Assembly (NCBI GenBank): GCA_937873345.1
Contig: CALMRL010000277.1
Span: 1-30,491, forward strand
Source of the DNA: an uncultured Beijerinckiaceae bacterium
GTDB lineage: Bacteria > Pseudomonadota > Alphaproteobacteria > Rhizobiales > Beijerinckiaceae
Length of the DNA stretch: 30,491 nucleotides
Direction of reading: 5' to 3'
The notes under the pieces are model-generated. The model was not told the origin of the DNA, did not search any database, and saw nothing but the letters and a program-made list of their open reading frames with translations. The position numbers and the translations under genes were made by a program. Of this stretch, positions 9,013 through 16,624 are shown one piece after another. Each line of letters begins with the position of its first letter. Within the stretch, counting starts at the first letter, position 1.

Positions 9013-9276
9013 ATGTTGAGCGGTAACCCGTCCCTTCGCCATCAATCCAGAGGCCGAGACGCTCTCGCTGAAGAGGCGACTTTGGCGCAGCAGTTGATGT
9101 CGATCTACAATGAGACGCATGACCCGTTAGAGGTCGCGGCTAAACTTAACGAGAGGGGTGTAGCTAGGCCGTCCGGCTCGGGCGACCCATGGAATGCCCA
9201 AGCGCTCGAAGACGAGCTACGGCGGATCAACGACTCACAGGATGAGGCTTACACCACTAATGGCGTCGGGGCCTAA
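9013..9276 (+). CDS. Small protein with recombinase-like HTH domain
   Basis: An 87-residue protein. The middle part, MSIYNETHDPLEVAAKLNERGV followed by PWNAQALEDELRRI, resembles the helix-turn-helix segment of serine recombinases (number of repeats, then AAxLNxxGxxxxxGxxW), a small stand-alone family that I recall from Rieske oxygenase operons. There is no catalytic recombinase domain, so it should not recombine DNA. Possible roles are an accessory DNA-binding or protein-binding factor. It is first in the operon, starting eight bases after operator B; GTG 9010 is the alternative start and no strong ribosome site is visible. It ends 33 bases before the Rieske gene. Confidence 0.65.
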   Translation: MLSGNPSLRHQSRGRDALAEEATLAQQLMSIYNETHDPLEVAAKLNERGVARPSGSGDPWNAQALEDELRRINDSQDEAYTTNGVGA

Positions 9277-9309
9277 GTTCCGCGCAACTGCTAGAAGAAG
9301 GACCGGCTC

Positions 9310-10362
9310 ATGAACGTTGTCAGCGCGAAGCAAGATGTCGAGGGACGCCTGAAGCGTGGCCTCCTCGGACAATGGTATGCAGCTGCCAAATCTGTGCAAG
9401 TGAAAGCTGGGCGGCCGCTGTCGAGCAAGATTGCCGGCGAGCGCGTCGTCATGTGGCGTGGGAAAGACGGCGGAGTGCGATGCATTGAGGATTTCTGTCC
9501 TCATCGTGGGGCGCGCCTGTCGCTCGGGGAAGTGGTCGAGAACGATATTTCTTGCCGATACCACGGCGTGACGATGGATGGGGAAGGTACGATCGTAAAG
9601 GTGCCGGCCCTCGCGAACTGCGCCCTCGAAGGCCGCCGGCCGCTGAAGAGTTATCCCACGCGAGAGATGGCGGACGCCGTGTTCATTTACGTCGGCAGCG
9701 CGGATCAGCCTGTGCCGACAGACGAGCCGAAGTTCCCCTCCGAGTTCACTGATCCAGAATGGGTCACTTTCCTTGCGATGAATCGATGGAAGGCGAACTA
9801 CCGGGACTCGATCGAGAACGTCGCCGATCCAATGCACGGCAGCTTTCTTCACGCGAACAGCTTCACACTCGCTTATGGGAAGCAGCAGGATACCCTGAAG
9901 ATCGAGCGTATCGAGGATGGTTTCTGCGTCAAGCGGGTCGGCCAGCAGGGCGTGAACTTCGACTACACCGACATGATCATGAGCGAAGAGCAGCTCTATG
10001 GTCGGTTGGATATCCCGTTCCCGCCTGCAGCAGGGCCGGGCGGCCCGTTCCGGATTCTAGCCTTCACGACGCCGATTGACGAGGATGAGTGCTATGTCTT
10101 CATTTGGCGCCTCCGTAAGGTTTCTGGATTTGCGCGTGAGTCCTACCGCTTCCTTTACCGCACCCTTCTTGAGAGTCGTCACTGGGATGTGTTGGAGCAG
10201 GACCGCGAGATGATCGAGGCGCTCCCTGCCGACGCCCGTCGCCGGGAGATGCTGTACCAGCACGACATCGGGGTGTCTCGTATTCGGCAGTTGATGAGCA
10301 AGAAGGCCAAGCAGCAGTTGGAAGCGGAGCGGGTTCCGGTACAAACCCTCCAGGCGGTCTGA
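9310..10362 (+). CDS. Rieske non-heme iron oxygenase, alpha (catalytic) subunit
   Basis: A 350-residue aromatic-ring oxygenase or O-demethylase of the VanA/phthalate oxygenase size class. The Rieske [2Fe-2S] ligands are C63, H65, C82 and H85 (CPH and CRYH motifs). The mononuclear iron site is H176, H181 and probably D298, with the bridging aspartate D173 in the NVADPMHGSFLH motif. It needs two electrons from NAD(P)H through a reductase chain. No reductase or ferredoxin gene lies in this operon; the FprA-type reductase and flavodoxin at 16172-17895, under the same operator type, are candidates. The AGAAGGA ribosome site (9292-9298) fits ATG 9310. No beta subunit is present, as expected for this class. 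The substrate is unknown. Confidence 0.93.
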   Translation: MNVVSAKQDVEGRLKRGLLGQWYAAAKSVQVKAGRPLSSKIAGERVVMWRGKDGGVRCIEDFCPHRGARLSLGEVVENDISCRYHGVTMDGEGTIVKVPALANCALEGRRPLKSYPTREMADAVFIYVGSADQPVPTDEPKFPSEFTDPEWVTFLAMNRWKANYRDSIENVADPMHGSFLHANSFTLAYGKQQDTLKIERIEDGFCVKRVGQQGVNFDYTDMIMSEEQLYGRLDIPFPPAAGPGGPFRILAFTTPIDEDECYVFIWRLRKVSGFARESYRFLYRTLLESRHWDVLEQDREMIEALPADARRREMLYQHDIGVSRIRQLMSKKAKQQLEAERVPVQTLQAV

Positions 10363-10363
10363 G

Positions 10364-11032
10364 ATGGTATCCTCGGTCGGCGGAGTGGTTTCTGAGGTCT
10401 CCGAAAGAACAGAGGTCGAGACTTTGTCGAACGGGCCTCGTTTGACCGGCCACGAACTTCGAAATTTGGTGTCGGTACTTCGCCCGACGGGCGAGGTACT
10501 TGACATGCGCGACCGACATATCAGTGGCAGCACCGATCTGTCCGATTGCGAGATCTCGGATGTAGATTTCGAAGGGTGCAAGTTCGAAGGTCCATTCCTC
10601 GCTCCAAGGACAAAGTGGGGCGGGTATGGCTCGTTGATGAATTGCTACTTCGGCGGGAACGTTGACTTGACGGAGGCAACGTTCGAACTAGACGCGCGCT
10701 TCGACAGGTCGCGCTTTCAGAATGGTCTCACGCTGTCCAGGGCGACGGTGTGGGGGGTTCTGTGCCTCGACGGTGCGATCGTTGAGGGTCCAGCGTTTTT
10801 GGACAAACTGGAGTTGTTCGCCAACCTATCGCTGGATCGCACTGCATTCCGCAGCTTGGTTTCCTTTGAGGAAAGCGAGTGTCTCGGTGGTTTGTGGGGG
10901 GATCGCGCGAGGGTCGAGGGCAAAGCGAATGCTCGGGGTATGGAGGTGCACGGACGACTTTGGCTTGTCGGCGTGAGCGCTCCAGGAACGCCCTTCGAGC
11001 AGATCGCGGATTATGGGTATCGTTGGTCCTAA
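10364..11032 (+). CDS. Pentapeptide-repeat / beta-helix protein of unknown role
   Basis: A 222-residue protein that I do not recognise as any enzyme. From about residue 50 it shows repeating short units with hydrophobic or aromatic residues every five positions (TDLSD CEISD VDFEG CKFEG, later VDLTEATF, ARFDRSRF, LTLSRATV, LCLDGAIV, LSLDRTAF), the pattern of a right-handed quadrilateral beta-helix. There is no signal peptide or membrane segment. It starts one base after the Rieske stop codon, with AGGCGG upstream, so the two are clearly co-expressed. Presence of such a protein inside an oxygenase operon is unusual. It may act as a scaffold or bind a partner protein; no catalytic residues can be named. 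Confidence 0.7.
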   Translation: MVSSVGGVVSEVSERTEVETLSNGPRLTGHELRNLVSVLRPTGEVLDMRDRHISGSTDLSDCEISDVDFEGCKFEGPFLAPRTKWGGYGSLMNCYFGGNVDLTEATFELDARFDRSRFQNGLTLSRATVWGVLCLDGAIVEGPAFLDKLELFANLSLDRTAFRSLVSFEESECLGGLWGDRARVEGKANARGMEVHGRLWLVGVSAPGTPFEQIADYGYRWS

Positions 11033-11074
11033 GCTATTGGCAAAGACCGCAAATTGGAGGTTAGATAGAGAGCG

Positions 11075-11626
11075 ATGACTAGTTCCATTGAGCAGGCCGC
11101 AACTGATATCGGGGGTAACCGTAGTTGGGATCGTCCCGCAGGTGCGTCATTCGAGGAATGGATGAAGGGCCGGATCGCACGTGTTCAAGATCGTGCTTAC
11201 GATTGGAACGCGCTGAAGTTCCAGGCAGACTTTGATCCCAAATATCGCCGGGCGCAAAAGCGTTTCATAGGCACCGGGGCGACGGGCGTGGGAAAGGACG
11301 GTAGTACTATCCCATCTGAGAACTTTACCTTGTCCAACATGATAATTCCGGCGGGCGGCGAGGGGCCGATGCACCTGCACACCGATGCCGAAGAGGTTTT
11401 CTTCGTGCTGCGCGGCAAGGTGAAGGTTATGGTAGAGAAGGATGGCGAGTACTTCGAGTCCATTCTCGGCGAGCGTGACTGCATATCGATCCCGCCCGGG
11501 GTTTACCGCGGTGAGATCAACATCGGTGAGGAAGAAGCTGTCATGATGGTGATGATCGGCTCCCCTAGGCCTGTCACACCGACCTATCCGGCGGACCATC
11601 CGCTCGCCAATGTGAAGCGCTCATAG
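11075..11626 (+). CDS. Cupin-domain protein
   Basis: A 183-residue single-domain cupin in the Rieske operon. The first cupin motif has metal ligands H100 and H102 and glutamate E106/E107 (PMHLHTDAEEVFFVLRGKV). In the second motif (IPPGVYRGEIN) the usual histidine position is R145, so the full three-histidine, one-glutamate site is not conserved. It may bind metal with fewer ligands, act as an isomerase or lyase, or bind a ligand without catalysis. GGAGG at 11055-11059 and AGAGAG nearer the ATG support the start. The gene follows the pentapeptide protein by 42 bases and ends the operon, facing the GlcG-like gene. Confidence 0.85.
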   Translation: MTSSIEQAATDIGGNRSWDRPAGASFEEWMKGRIARVQDRAYDWNALKFQADFDPKYRRAQKRFIGTGATGVGKDGSTIPSENFTLSNMIIPAGGEGPMHLHTDAEEVFFVLRGKVKVMVEKDGEYFESILGERDCISIPPGVYRGEINIGEEEAVMMVMIGSPRPVTPTYPADHPLANVKRS

Positions 11627-11659
11627 CAGCTGGAGCAAGGCTGCAGCTGACATTTTCGG
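11627..11659 (+). terminator. Weak hairpin between convergent genes
   Basis: Two CAGCTG hexamers (11627-11632 and 11644-11649) can pair around an 11-base loop, followed by a short ACATTTT run. The stem is short and the T-run poor, so this is only a candidate terminator for the Rieske operon. Confidence 0.25.
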
Positions 11660-11669
11660 GTTGCCAGTT

Positions 11670-12068
11670 CTAGAGGCTCAGCATGGCGGCACCGGTATCC
11701 GCCAGCGTCGCATCCTCGGATGATTTGGCGCCAGCCACGCCGATCGCGCCAATGCAGCGCCCCTCGACGGATATGGGGACGCCACCGGAAGCAGCGACGA
11801 GGCCGGGAAGTGTTGTCATTCCCGTCCTCCCATCCGCTACGGCCTTTTCAAAGAAGGCTGTAGAGCGCCGATAGAGCGCTGCGCATCTGGCCTTCGCCAA
11901 ACAAGCATCGAACGACGCCGGCGCGGCGCCGTCCATGCGCAATACGTAGACCGGATGTCCACCCTCATCGACGAAACAGATCGCTACCCTCGCGCCAGCG
12001 TGCTGAGCGCGTTCCTGGATTTCGGTCGCGGCGTGTTGGAGATGTTCGAGGACAAGTGTTGAAGCCAT
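11670..12068 (-). CDS. GlcG/HbpS family heme-binding-like protein (DUF336)
   Basis: A 132-residue single-domain protein of the GlcG/HbpS family. It has the typical VAICFVDEGGHPVYVLRMDGA segment early, LAKARCAALYRR in the middle and LVAASGGVPISVEGRCIGAIGVAG at the end. Family members bind heme or related cofactors, or are unassigned companions of catabolic operons. ATG at 12068 follows an AGGAGG on the minus strand with an 11-base gap; an in-frame ATG pair at 12116 would add 16 residues without a better site. It is convergent with the cupin gene and divergent from the SDR gene. No regulon operator was found between the divergent starts. Role in the pathway is unknown. Confidence 0.8.
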   Translation of the reverse strand: MASTLVLEHLQHAATEIQERAQHAGARVAICFVDEGGHPVYVLRMDGAAPASFDACLAKARCAALYRRSTAFFEKAVADGRTGMTTLPGLVAASGGVPISVEGRCIGAIGVAGAKSSEDATLADTGAAMLSL

Positions 12069-12188
12069 CGGCTTGATTGCCTCCTGCAGCACGGTGGGTG
12101 AGTGAGTGTGCATCATTGATCTAAGTCGGTCCGGCCGAATGGCGAGTCCGCTGGCTTTGAAGAGTTCACGTTGACCAAGCGAGGGTTG

Positions 12189-12953
12189 ATGGGCGGGACA
12201 TTGGAGGGGCAGTTTGCTGGGCGTCGCATCGTGGTCACTGGCTCGGGACGAGGATTGGGTTACGACTATGCCGACCGTTTGGCATCGGAGGGTGCGGATG
12301 TTGTTCTCGCGGAAATCGACGTCGGGCTCGGTCGTGCCGCAGAGGCGGAACTGCGCGGGCAGGGGCTTTCGGCGACTTTCATTGAGACGGACGTTGCGTC
12401 CGAAGACTCCGTTGAGCACCTCGCCGCCTTCGCCCGCCAGTGGGAAGGCGGCATCCATGGGCTGGTCGCCAATGCGGCGCTCGCGAACAACGTCGGCGGC
12501 AAATCCTACGACGAGATCGACGTCGAGACGTGGGACCGGCTCATGGCAGTGAATGTGAAGGGCACTTGGCTGACTGTCCGCGCGATCGCGCCGTTCATGG
12601 CGACCGGCGGGTCTATCGTCACCGTAACCTCCGCTTCCGCCTTCTCCGGCTCGACGAGGCTGCTGCACTACGTCACGAGCAAATCCGCCATCATCGGCAT
12701 GACTCGGGCGTTGGCGCGTGAACTTGCCGAGCGTTCGATACGCGTGAATTGCCTTTCCCCGGGACTAACGGTTTGCGAAGCGACCAAGGACATCCCGGAG
12801 AAGCGTTGGCAGGAGTATGCGGAGAAGCGGATGCTCAATCGGCCGCAAGTCCCCGAGGACCTCGAAGGCGTCGTCTCCTTCCTCTTGTCCTCGGCCTCAC
12901 GCTACATGACGGGACAGACGGTGGCGGTGGATGGAGGCGTTACGCTGCTTTGA
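12189..12953 (+). CDS. Short-chain dehydrogenase/reductase (classical, complete active site)
   Basis: A 254-residue classical SDR. It has the cofactor glycine motif TGSGRGLG (17-24), an acidic residue after the second strand (AEID, favouring NAD), NAALAN in place of NNAG, and the catalytic S148, Y161 and K165 (HYVTSK). It should oxidise or reduce a hydroxyl/keto group on a pathway intermediate. ATG 12189 gives the normal N-terminus; upstream TTG codons at 12171 and 12186 are alternatives, and a GAGGG sits close to the ATG. It is followed, after an operator, by the first VOC dioxygenase gene. Unlike the two other SDRs in the window, its active site is intact. Confidence 0.9.
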   Translation: MGGTLEGQFAGRRIVVTGSGRGLGYDYADRLASEGADVVLAEIDVGLGRAAEAELRGQGLSATFIETDVASEDSVEHLAAFARQWEGGIHGLVANAALANNVGGKSYDEIDVETWDRLMAVNVKGTWLTVRAIAPFMATGGSIVTVTSASAFSGSTRLLHYVTSKSAIIGMTRALARELAERSIRVNCLSPGLTVCEATKDIPEKRWQEYAEKRMLNRPQVPEDLEGVVSFLLSSASRYMTGQTVAVDGGVTLL

Positions 12954-12962
12954 CGGGCGGCA

Positions 12963-13022
12963 TTGACACGCACCGACGCGATGCCTAGCATTCATAGTAG
13001 AACAACAAGTTCTTTTGTGAAC
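12963..13022 (+). promoter_or_regulatory. Promoter plus operator site C for the VOC1-ThDP1 operon
   Basis: A perfect -35 TTGACA (12963-12968), 17 bases, then TAGCAT (12986-12991) as -10. The operator follows: GAAC 13000-13003, GTTC 13009-13012, GAAC 13019-13022. A fourth, imperfect half-site (ATTC, 12990-12993) lies six bases to the left, overlapping the -10. The site sits 29 bases before the VOC1 start codon. Confidence 0.8.
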
Positions 13023-13051
13023 ATGTCTCAGAATTTTGATAGGGTGGCTCC

Positions 13052-13957
13052 ATGGCTGAAGCGATTGGCGTTGACTGGCTTCGCAGCATTGTTATGCGCG
13101 GCAAGGGCGTGATGCAGACAGCGGACTTCTATTCGAAGAATTGGGGTCTCGAATCGGTTGAGAAGCGCGACGATGCCCTCTTCTTCCGGGGCACCGGCTC
13201 GGAGCCCTTCATTTACGGGCTTCGTGAAGACACCGTTTACGGCATCGACTTCATCGGCTTTGGAATGGCGAGCAGGGAGCGTGTCGACGCGCTCCATCGC
13301 CAGTTGTCCGAGGCCGGCGTCCGCTCGCTGGATCAACCCCACGAGTTGACGACGCCCGGCGGTGGCTACGGGTTCAGCGCCACTGACCCGGACGATCGGC
13401 GCCTCGTATTCAGTGCGGATGCGGTGCAGTCGACGCCGCGGGAGGAAATGGCGAAGCCTCGCAAGATTTCGCACGTGGTCTTGAATACGCCTCGGCTCGA
13501 GGAAGTACAGGATTTCTACGTCAACGTGCTCGGCTTCAGGGTCAGCGACTTCTCGGCCAACCAGATGGTGTTCCTCCGCTGCTCCTCCTTGCACCACTCG
13601 ATCGCTCTCAATCGGAATTCGTATTCCAGCGTAAACCACGTCGCCTTTGACATGAGCGACGTCGACGCGGTGATGCGCGGCATCGGCAGGATGAAGACGC
13701 TCGGGCAGGCGCCGGCCTGGGGTCCCGGGCGGCATGGGGTGGCCGACAACCCGTTCGCTTATTTCGTTTCGCCGTCCGGCTTCGTGATCGAGTTCACATC
13801 GGACGTCATTGACGTCGACGAGGCGACGCATAAGCCGCAGGTGTGGTCGCGGCATTCACCGGAGGCTATGGATGTCTGGCTCACCGCTGGCCCTCCTACA
13901 CCAGCAATGCGGGCTGTCATGGCGGGACGTCCCGATCCCGGCTTCCCGGTGCCTTGA
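13052..13957 (+). CDS. Extradiol-type ring-cleavage dioxygenase, VOC family (copy 1)
   Basis: A 301-residue two-domain vicinal oxygen chelate protein of type I extradiol dioxygenase form. The C-terminal domain holds the expected iron ligands H141 (ISHVVLN), H196 (VNHVAFD) and E247 (FVIEF), with spacing close to BphC-type enzymes. H181/H182, H228 and Y237 fall where the acid-base and substrate-binding residues usually lie. The expected reaction is O2-dependent cleavage next to the two hydroxyls of a catechol-like ring. It has two homologues in this window, copy 2 and copy 3. GGGTGG lies before ATG 13052. The ThDP enzyme gene follows 46 bases later. Glyoxalase-like or other VOC activity is the alternative. 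Confidence 0.85.
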   Translation: MAEAIGVDWLRSIVMRGKGVMQTADFYSKNWGLESVEKRDDALFFRGTGSEPFIYGLREDTVYGIDFIGFGMASRERVDALHRQLSEAGVRSLDQPHELTTPGGGYGFSATDPDDRRLVFSADAVQSTPREEMAKPRKISHVVLNTPRLEEVQDFYVNVLGFRVSDFSANQMVFLRCSSLHHSIALNRNSYSSVNHVAFDMSDVDAVMRGIGRMKTLGQAPAWGPGRHGVADNPFAYFVSPSGFVIEFTSDVIDVDEATHKPQVWSRHSPEAMDVWLTAGPPTPAMRAVMAGRPDPGFPVP

Positions 13958-14003
13958 TCTCCAGGGCTACCGTTGCGGTAGCCGCGAATGGGAGGGTTGC
14001 AGA

Positions 14004-15680
14004 TTGACGCATGTCGGTGAACGACCTGTCGTGGCTTCCGAGGGCAGCGCGGGCGACGTCATCGCGTGCCACCTCGCCGACCTGGGGATCGACACCGTGT
14101 TCGGTGTGGCCTCCATCCACAACCTTCCGATCCTGGACGCGATCGCGCGGCAGGGTCGGATTCGCTTCGTGCCGGCCCGTGGCGAAGCGGGCGCGTTGAA
14201 CATGGCCGATGGCTACGCGCGTGTATCGGGGAAACTCGGAGTCGCGATTACCAACACCGGGACGGGCGCAGGCAACGCAGCCGGGGCCCAGATCGAAGCC
14301 GTGTCGGCTGGATCAGCTGTGCTTCACGTCACGACAAGTGTCGAGCGTGCCTACATCGACCGAGATCGCAGCGCGATCCACGATGCCCCCGGGCAAGAGG
14401 ATATGCTGAAGGCGATTTCGAAGCGGTACTATCGAGTCTGGGACGCTCGCGGAGCCTTGGGGATACTTTCCGACGCCGCGTCCTGCGCTTTGACCCCGCC
14501 TTTCGGGCCGGTGACCATCGATGTTCCGGTCGATGTGCAGAAGCAAGTCGTGGAAGGCCAGCAGGAGATGCCGGCTTGCTCGCCTGTGCGCCTCGCTCCC
14601 GCCGCCGCCTCCATAGATAAAGTGGTTGAACTTATCGCTCGCGCGAAGCGACCGATGCTCTGGCTCGGAGGGGGGGCTCGCGGCGCATCTGGCTCCGCTA
14701 CCGAGCTGGTCCACCGCGGCTTTTGCGCGGTGACCAGCATTGCCGGTCGCGGCATCGTGCCCGAGGGTCATCATGGCTCTTTAGGGGCCTTCCAGAACGC
14801 TCCCGAAGCCCTTGAGATCTTCGCCAGTTGCGACCTCATCATCGTCGCTGGATCTCGGCTGCGCGGGATCGAGACGTTCAACAATCAAACACCGTTGCCG
14901 CACCCCCTGATCCAGATCGACGTCGATGCGTCTCAGGCAGGCCGCAACTATCCCGTCGACCTGTTCGTGCGTAGCGACAGCGCTTTGGCGCTCGCTGCTA
15001 TCGTGGAGAAGCTTCCGCAGGCGCTCGATGTGGATCCTTACTTCATACATGAGGTTGCCGCCGCGAGGGCGCGCGCCGAAGGTCGGCTCAACTGGCAACT
15101 CGGACCCTACAAAATCGTCGCTGAAGCGATGCTGCAACGGATCGGGCCGGGCTTGCATCCCTTTGTTCGGGACGTCACCATTGCCAATGCAACGTTCGGT
15201 AGCCGCTTCGTGACGGTCGGCGCGCCGAGGCTGAACGTCCATTCCGCAGGTGGCGGTATAGGACAAGGCATATCGATGGCGATTGGCGCTTCCTTCGCCG
15301 CACGCGCGAAGACCGTCGCGCTGTTGGGGGATGGCGGGGCCATGCTCTCGATCGGAGAGTTGATGACCGCGGCGCAGGAACGTTGCGAGATCGTTTTCGT
15401 GCTGATGAACGACGGCGGCTATGGCATCATCCGCAACATACAAGATCGACAATATGCCGGCCGCCAGAACTTCGCTTCCCTGGCGACCCCCCACTTCGGG
15501 AAGCTTTGCGAAGCTTTCGGCTTGGCATATTCGCGCGTTGCTGATGTTTGGGACTTTTCTCAAGCCTTCGACGCCGCTCTGGCCGCAACCGGGCCCGTGC
15601 TCATCGAGGTCGACATGGCGGAGGCGGGTGCCTACGCTGAGCCATTCGCTGGATCGACGCCCCTGCCAGCGAAGCCTTGA
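14004..15680 (+). CDS. Thiamine diphosphate enzyme, acetolactate synthase-like (copy 1)
   Basis: A 558-residue three-domain ThDP enzyme (N-terminal pyrimidine domain, central domain, C-terminal PP domain). The activating glutamate is E61 in VPARGEAGALNMADGYAR, and the Mg/diphosphate motif runs from GDG (442-444) to NDGG (469-472). The family includes acetolactate synthase, benzoylformate decarboxylase and cyclic-diketone hydrolases; this one is not a housekeeping IlvB, and no IlvN-like subunit is present. It may decarboxylate or cleave a 2-oxo acid or diketone made by ring opening. The start is a TTG at 14004 with GGAGGG seven bases upstream; longer in-frame readings run into VOC1. A homologue lies at 23437-25071. 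Confidence 0.87.
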   Translation: MTHVGERPVVASEGSAGDVIACHLADLGIDTVFGVASIHNLPILDAIARQGRIRFVPARGEAGALNMADGYARVSGKLGVAITNTGTGAGNAAGAQIEAVSAGSAVLHVTTSVERAYIDRDRSAIHDAPGQEDMLKAISKRYYRVWDARGALGILSDAASCALTPPFGPVTIDVPVDVQKQVVEGQQEMPACSPVRLAPAAASIDKVVELIARAKRPMLWLGGGARGASGSATELVHRGFCAVTSIAGRGIVPEGHHGSLGAFQNAPEALEIFASCDLIIVAGSRLRGIETFNNQTPLPHPLIQIDVDASQAGRNYPVDLFVRSDSALALAAIVEKLPQALDVDPYFIHEVAAARARAEGRLNWQLGPYKIVAEAMLQRIGPGLHPFVRDVTIANATFGSRFVTVGAPRLNVHSAGGGIGQGISMAIGASFAARAKTVALLGDGGAMLSIGELMTAAQERCEIVFVLMNDGGYGIIRNIQDRQYAGRQNFASLATPHFGKLCEAFGLAYSRVADVWDFSQAFDAALAATGPVLIEVDMAEAGAYAEPFAGSTPLPAKP

Positions 15681-15755
15681 AGACGCCATGAGCAGCGACA
15701 CACCACGTTCTGAACGGATTTCACGGGAGAATCCCGAGCCGCCAGAAATGAGGTC

Positions 15756-16096
15756 ATGATCCTAACCATTGCTGTGGCCGCCGATCCAGCCCGGCTCGCG
15801 ACATAATTGGAGGCTGGCTGCTCGCTCAAGTGGGCTGAGCTGCTGGAACCATGGCCGCATGCCTCGCGCGGGGTCGTTGCGCGACCGTGGCCATCGATAG
15901 GATTGTCTTTCACCGGTCAGTGAAGGCTGGCGGTGATGCTCATCTACGCCGAAGTTGTCGGAGTGGACCGTATCTTCGTGCACCTGGGGTGTCGTCATGG
16001 CGGCGTTGTAGAGACGGCGAAGACAGCTGCAAGGTGACGAGAACGGTGTTCACCTTCGTCGCGCTCGATGCAAATGGCTGTCCATGCGCCTTATAG
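15756..16096 (+). pseudogene. Decayed hotdog-fold acyl-CoA thioesterase (YciA-like)
   Basis: Pieces of a YciA-type thioesterase can be read in changing frames: ILTIAVAADPA (from ATG 15756), DIIGGWLLAQVG (from 15800) interrupted by a TGA at 15836-15838, then AAGTMAACLARGRCATVAIDRIVFHRSVKAGG, a shift to LIYAEVVGVDRIFVHL (from 15936), and a shift back to KVTRTVFTFVALDANGCPCAL with TAG at 16094-16096. The order matches the family (GDIFGGWLLAQMD ... AVDRIxFxxPVxVGD ... VTxAxFTFVAxDxxGxPRxL). At least one stop and three frameshifts make it nonfunctional. Loss of a thioesterase suggests that a CoA-dependent step is no longer used, or that the gene was a passenger. Confidence 0.72.
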
Positions 16097-16171
16097 GAGG
16101 ACGTCGATACGCGCGTTAAAATGACAGCGAACCTCGAATTCCGCCTGATGACTGCGCTGTCAGATGAGAGA

Positions 16172-16624
16172 TCAGGACGTTGCGTGCAGCCTATCTTTGA
16201 CGGTCTCGATCCATATCCTTGCGGCATCTTCGGCGAGATCAGAGCCTGAAGCGTCATGGACGTGTCGGCTTACGAGCGCTTGCGCGCCAGCCGTGATCAT
16301 CGCGTCCTCGATCAGCTTGCTCCCTAGACCGAATGTGTCCTGGTATTGGCTATCCCCCAATCCGAAGATTGCAAACCTTACGCCGCTTAGATCGGTGCTG
16401 CCATCCAGCAAGGAGTGGAAGGTTTTGGCGGTACCCGGCAGTTCGCCATCGCCGTAGGTCGAGCACACGATCAAATAGGCCGTACCCGCATCGAGGTCGG
16501 ACGGCGTGATGTCGGCCAGACTCGCATGACCCACGCCATCCCGCGCGTCGAACCAGCCGGACATCTCTTCGGCCAGCATCTCGGCGTTGCCGGTCTCGGT
16601 TCCGTGGAGAATGAGCACGTTCAT
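16172..16624 (-). CDS. Flavodoxin-like FMN protein
   Basis: A 150-residue flavodoxin-domain protein. FMN-phosphate loop HGTETGNAE (7-15), the second loop STYGDGELPG (55-64) and the third FGLGDSQY (87-94) are all present. The sequence resembles MioC and the flavodoxin domains of sulfite/P450 reductases more than classical long-chain flavodoxins. It is a one- or two-electron shuttle in the cytoplasm. Its ATG overlaps the stop of the FprA-type reductase by four bases (ATGA), so the two are made together and probably form an NADPH-to-flavodoxin chain. The likely electron acceptor in this island is the Rieske oxygenase, or possibly a partner outside the window. Confidence 0.9.
   Translation of the reverse strand: MNVLILHGTETGNAEMLAEEMSGWFDARDGVGHASLADITPSDLDAGTAYLIVCSTYGDGELPGTAKTFHSLLDGSTDLSGVRFAIFGLGDSQYQDTFGLGSKLIEDAMITAGAQALVSRHVHDASGSDLAEDAARIWIETVKDRLHATS

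Noticed and set aside
12155..12177. Possible operator between the GlcG-like and SDR genes (GTTC at 12164)
   Set aside because: No GAAC at the required spacing on either side.
14004..15680. Housekeeping acetolactate synthase (IlvB)
   Set aside because: No IlvN-type small subunit follows, and the gene lies in a catabolic operon with a paralogue of the same divergent type.
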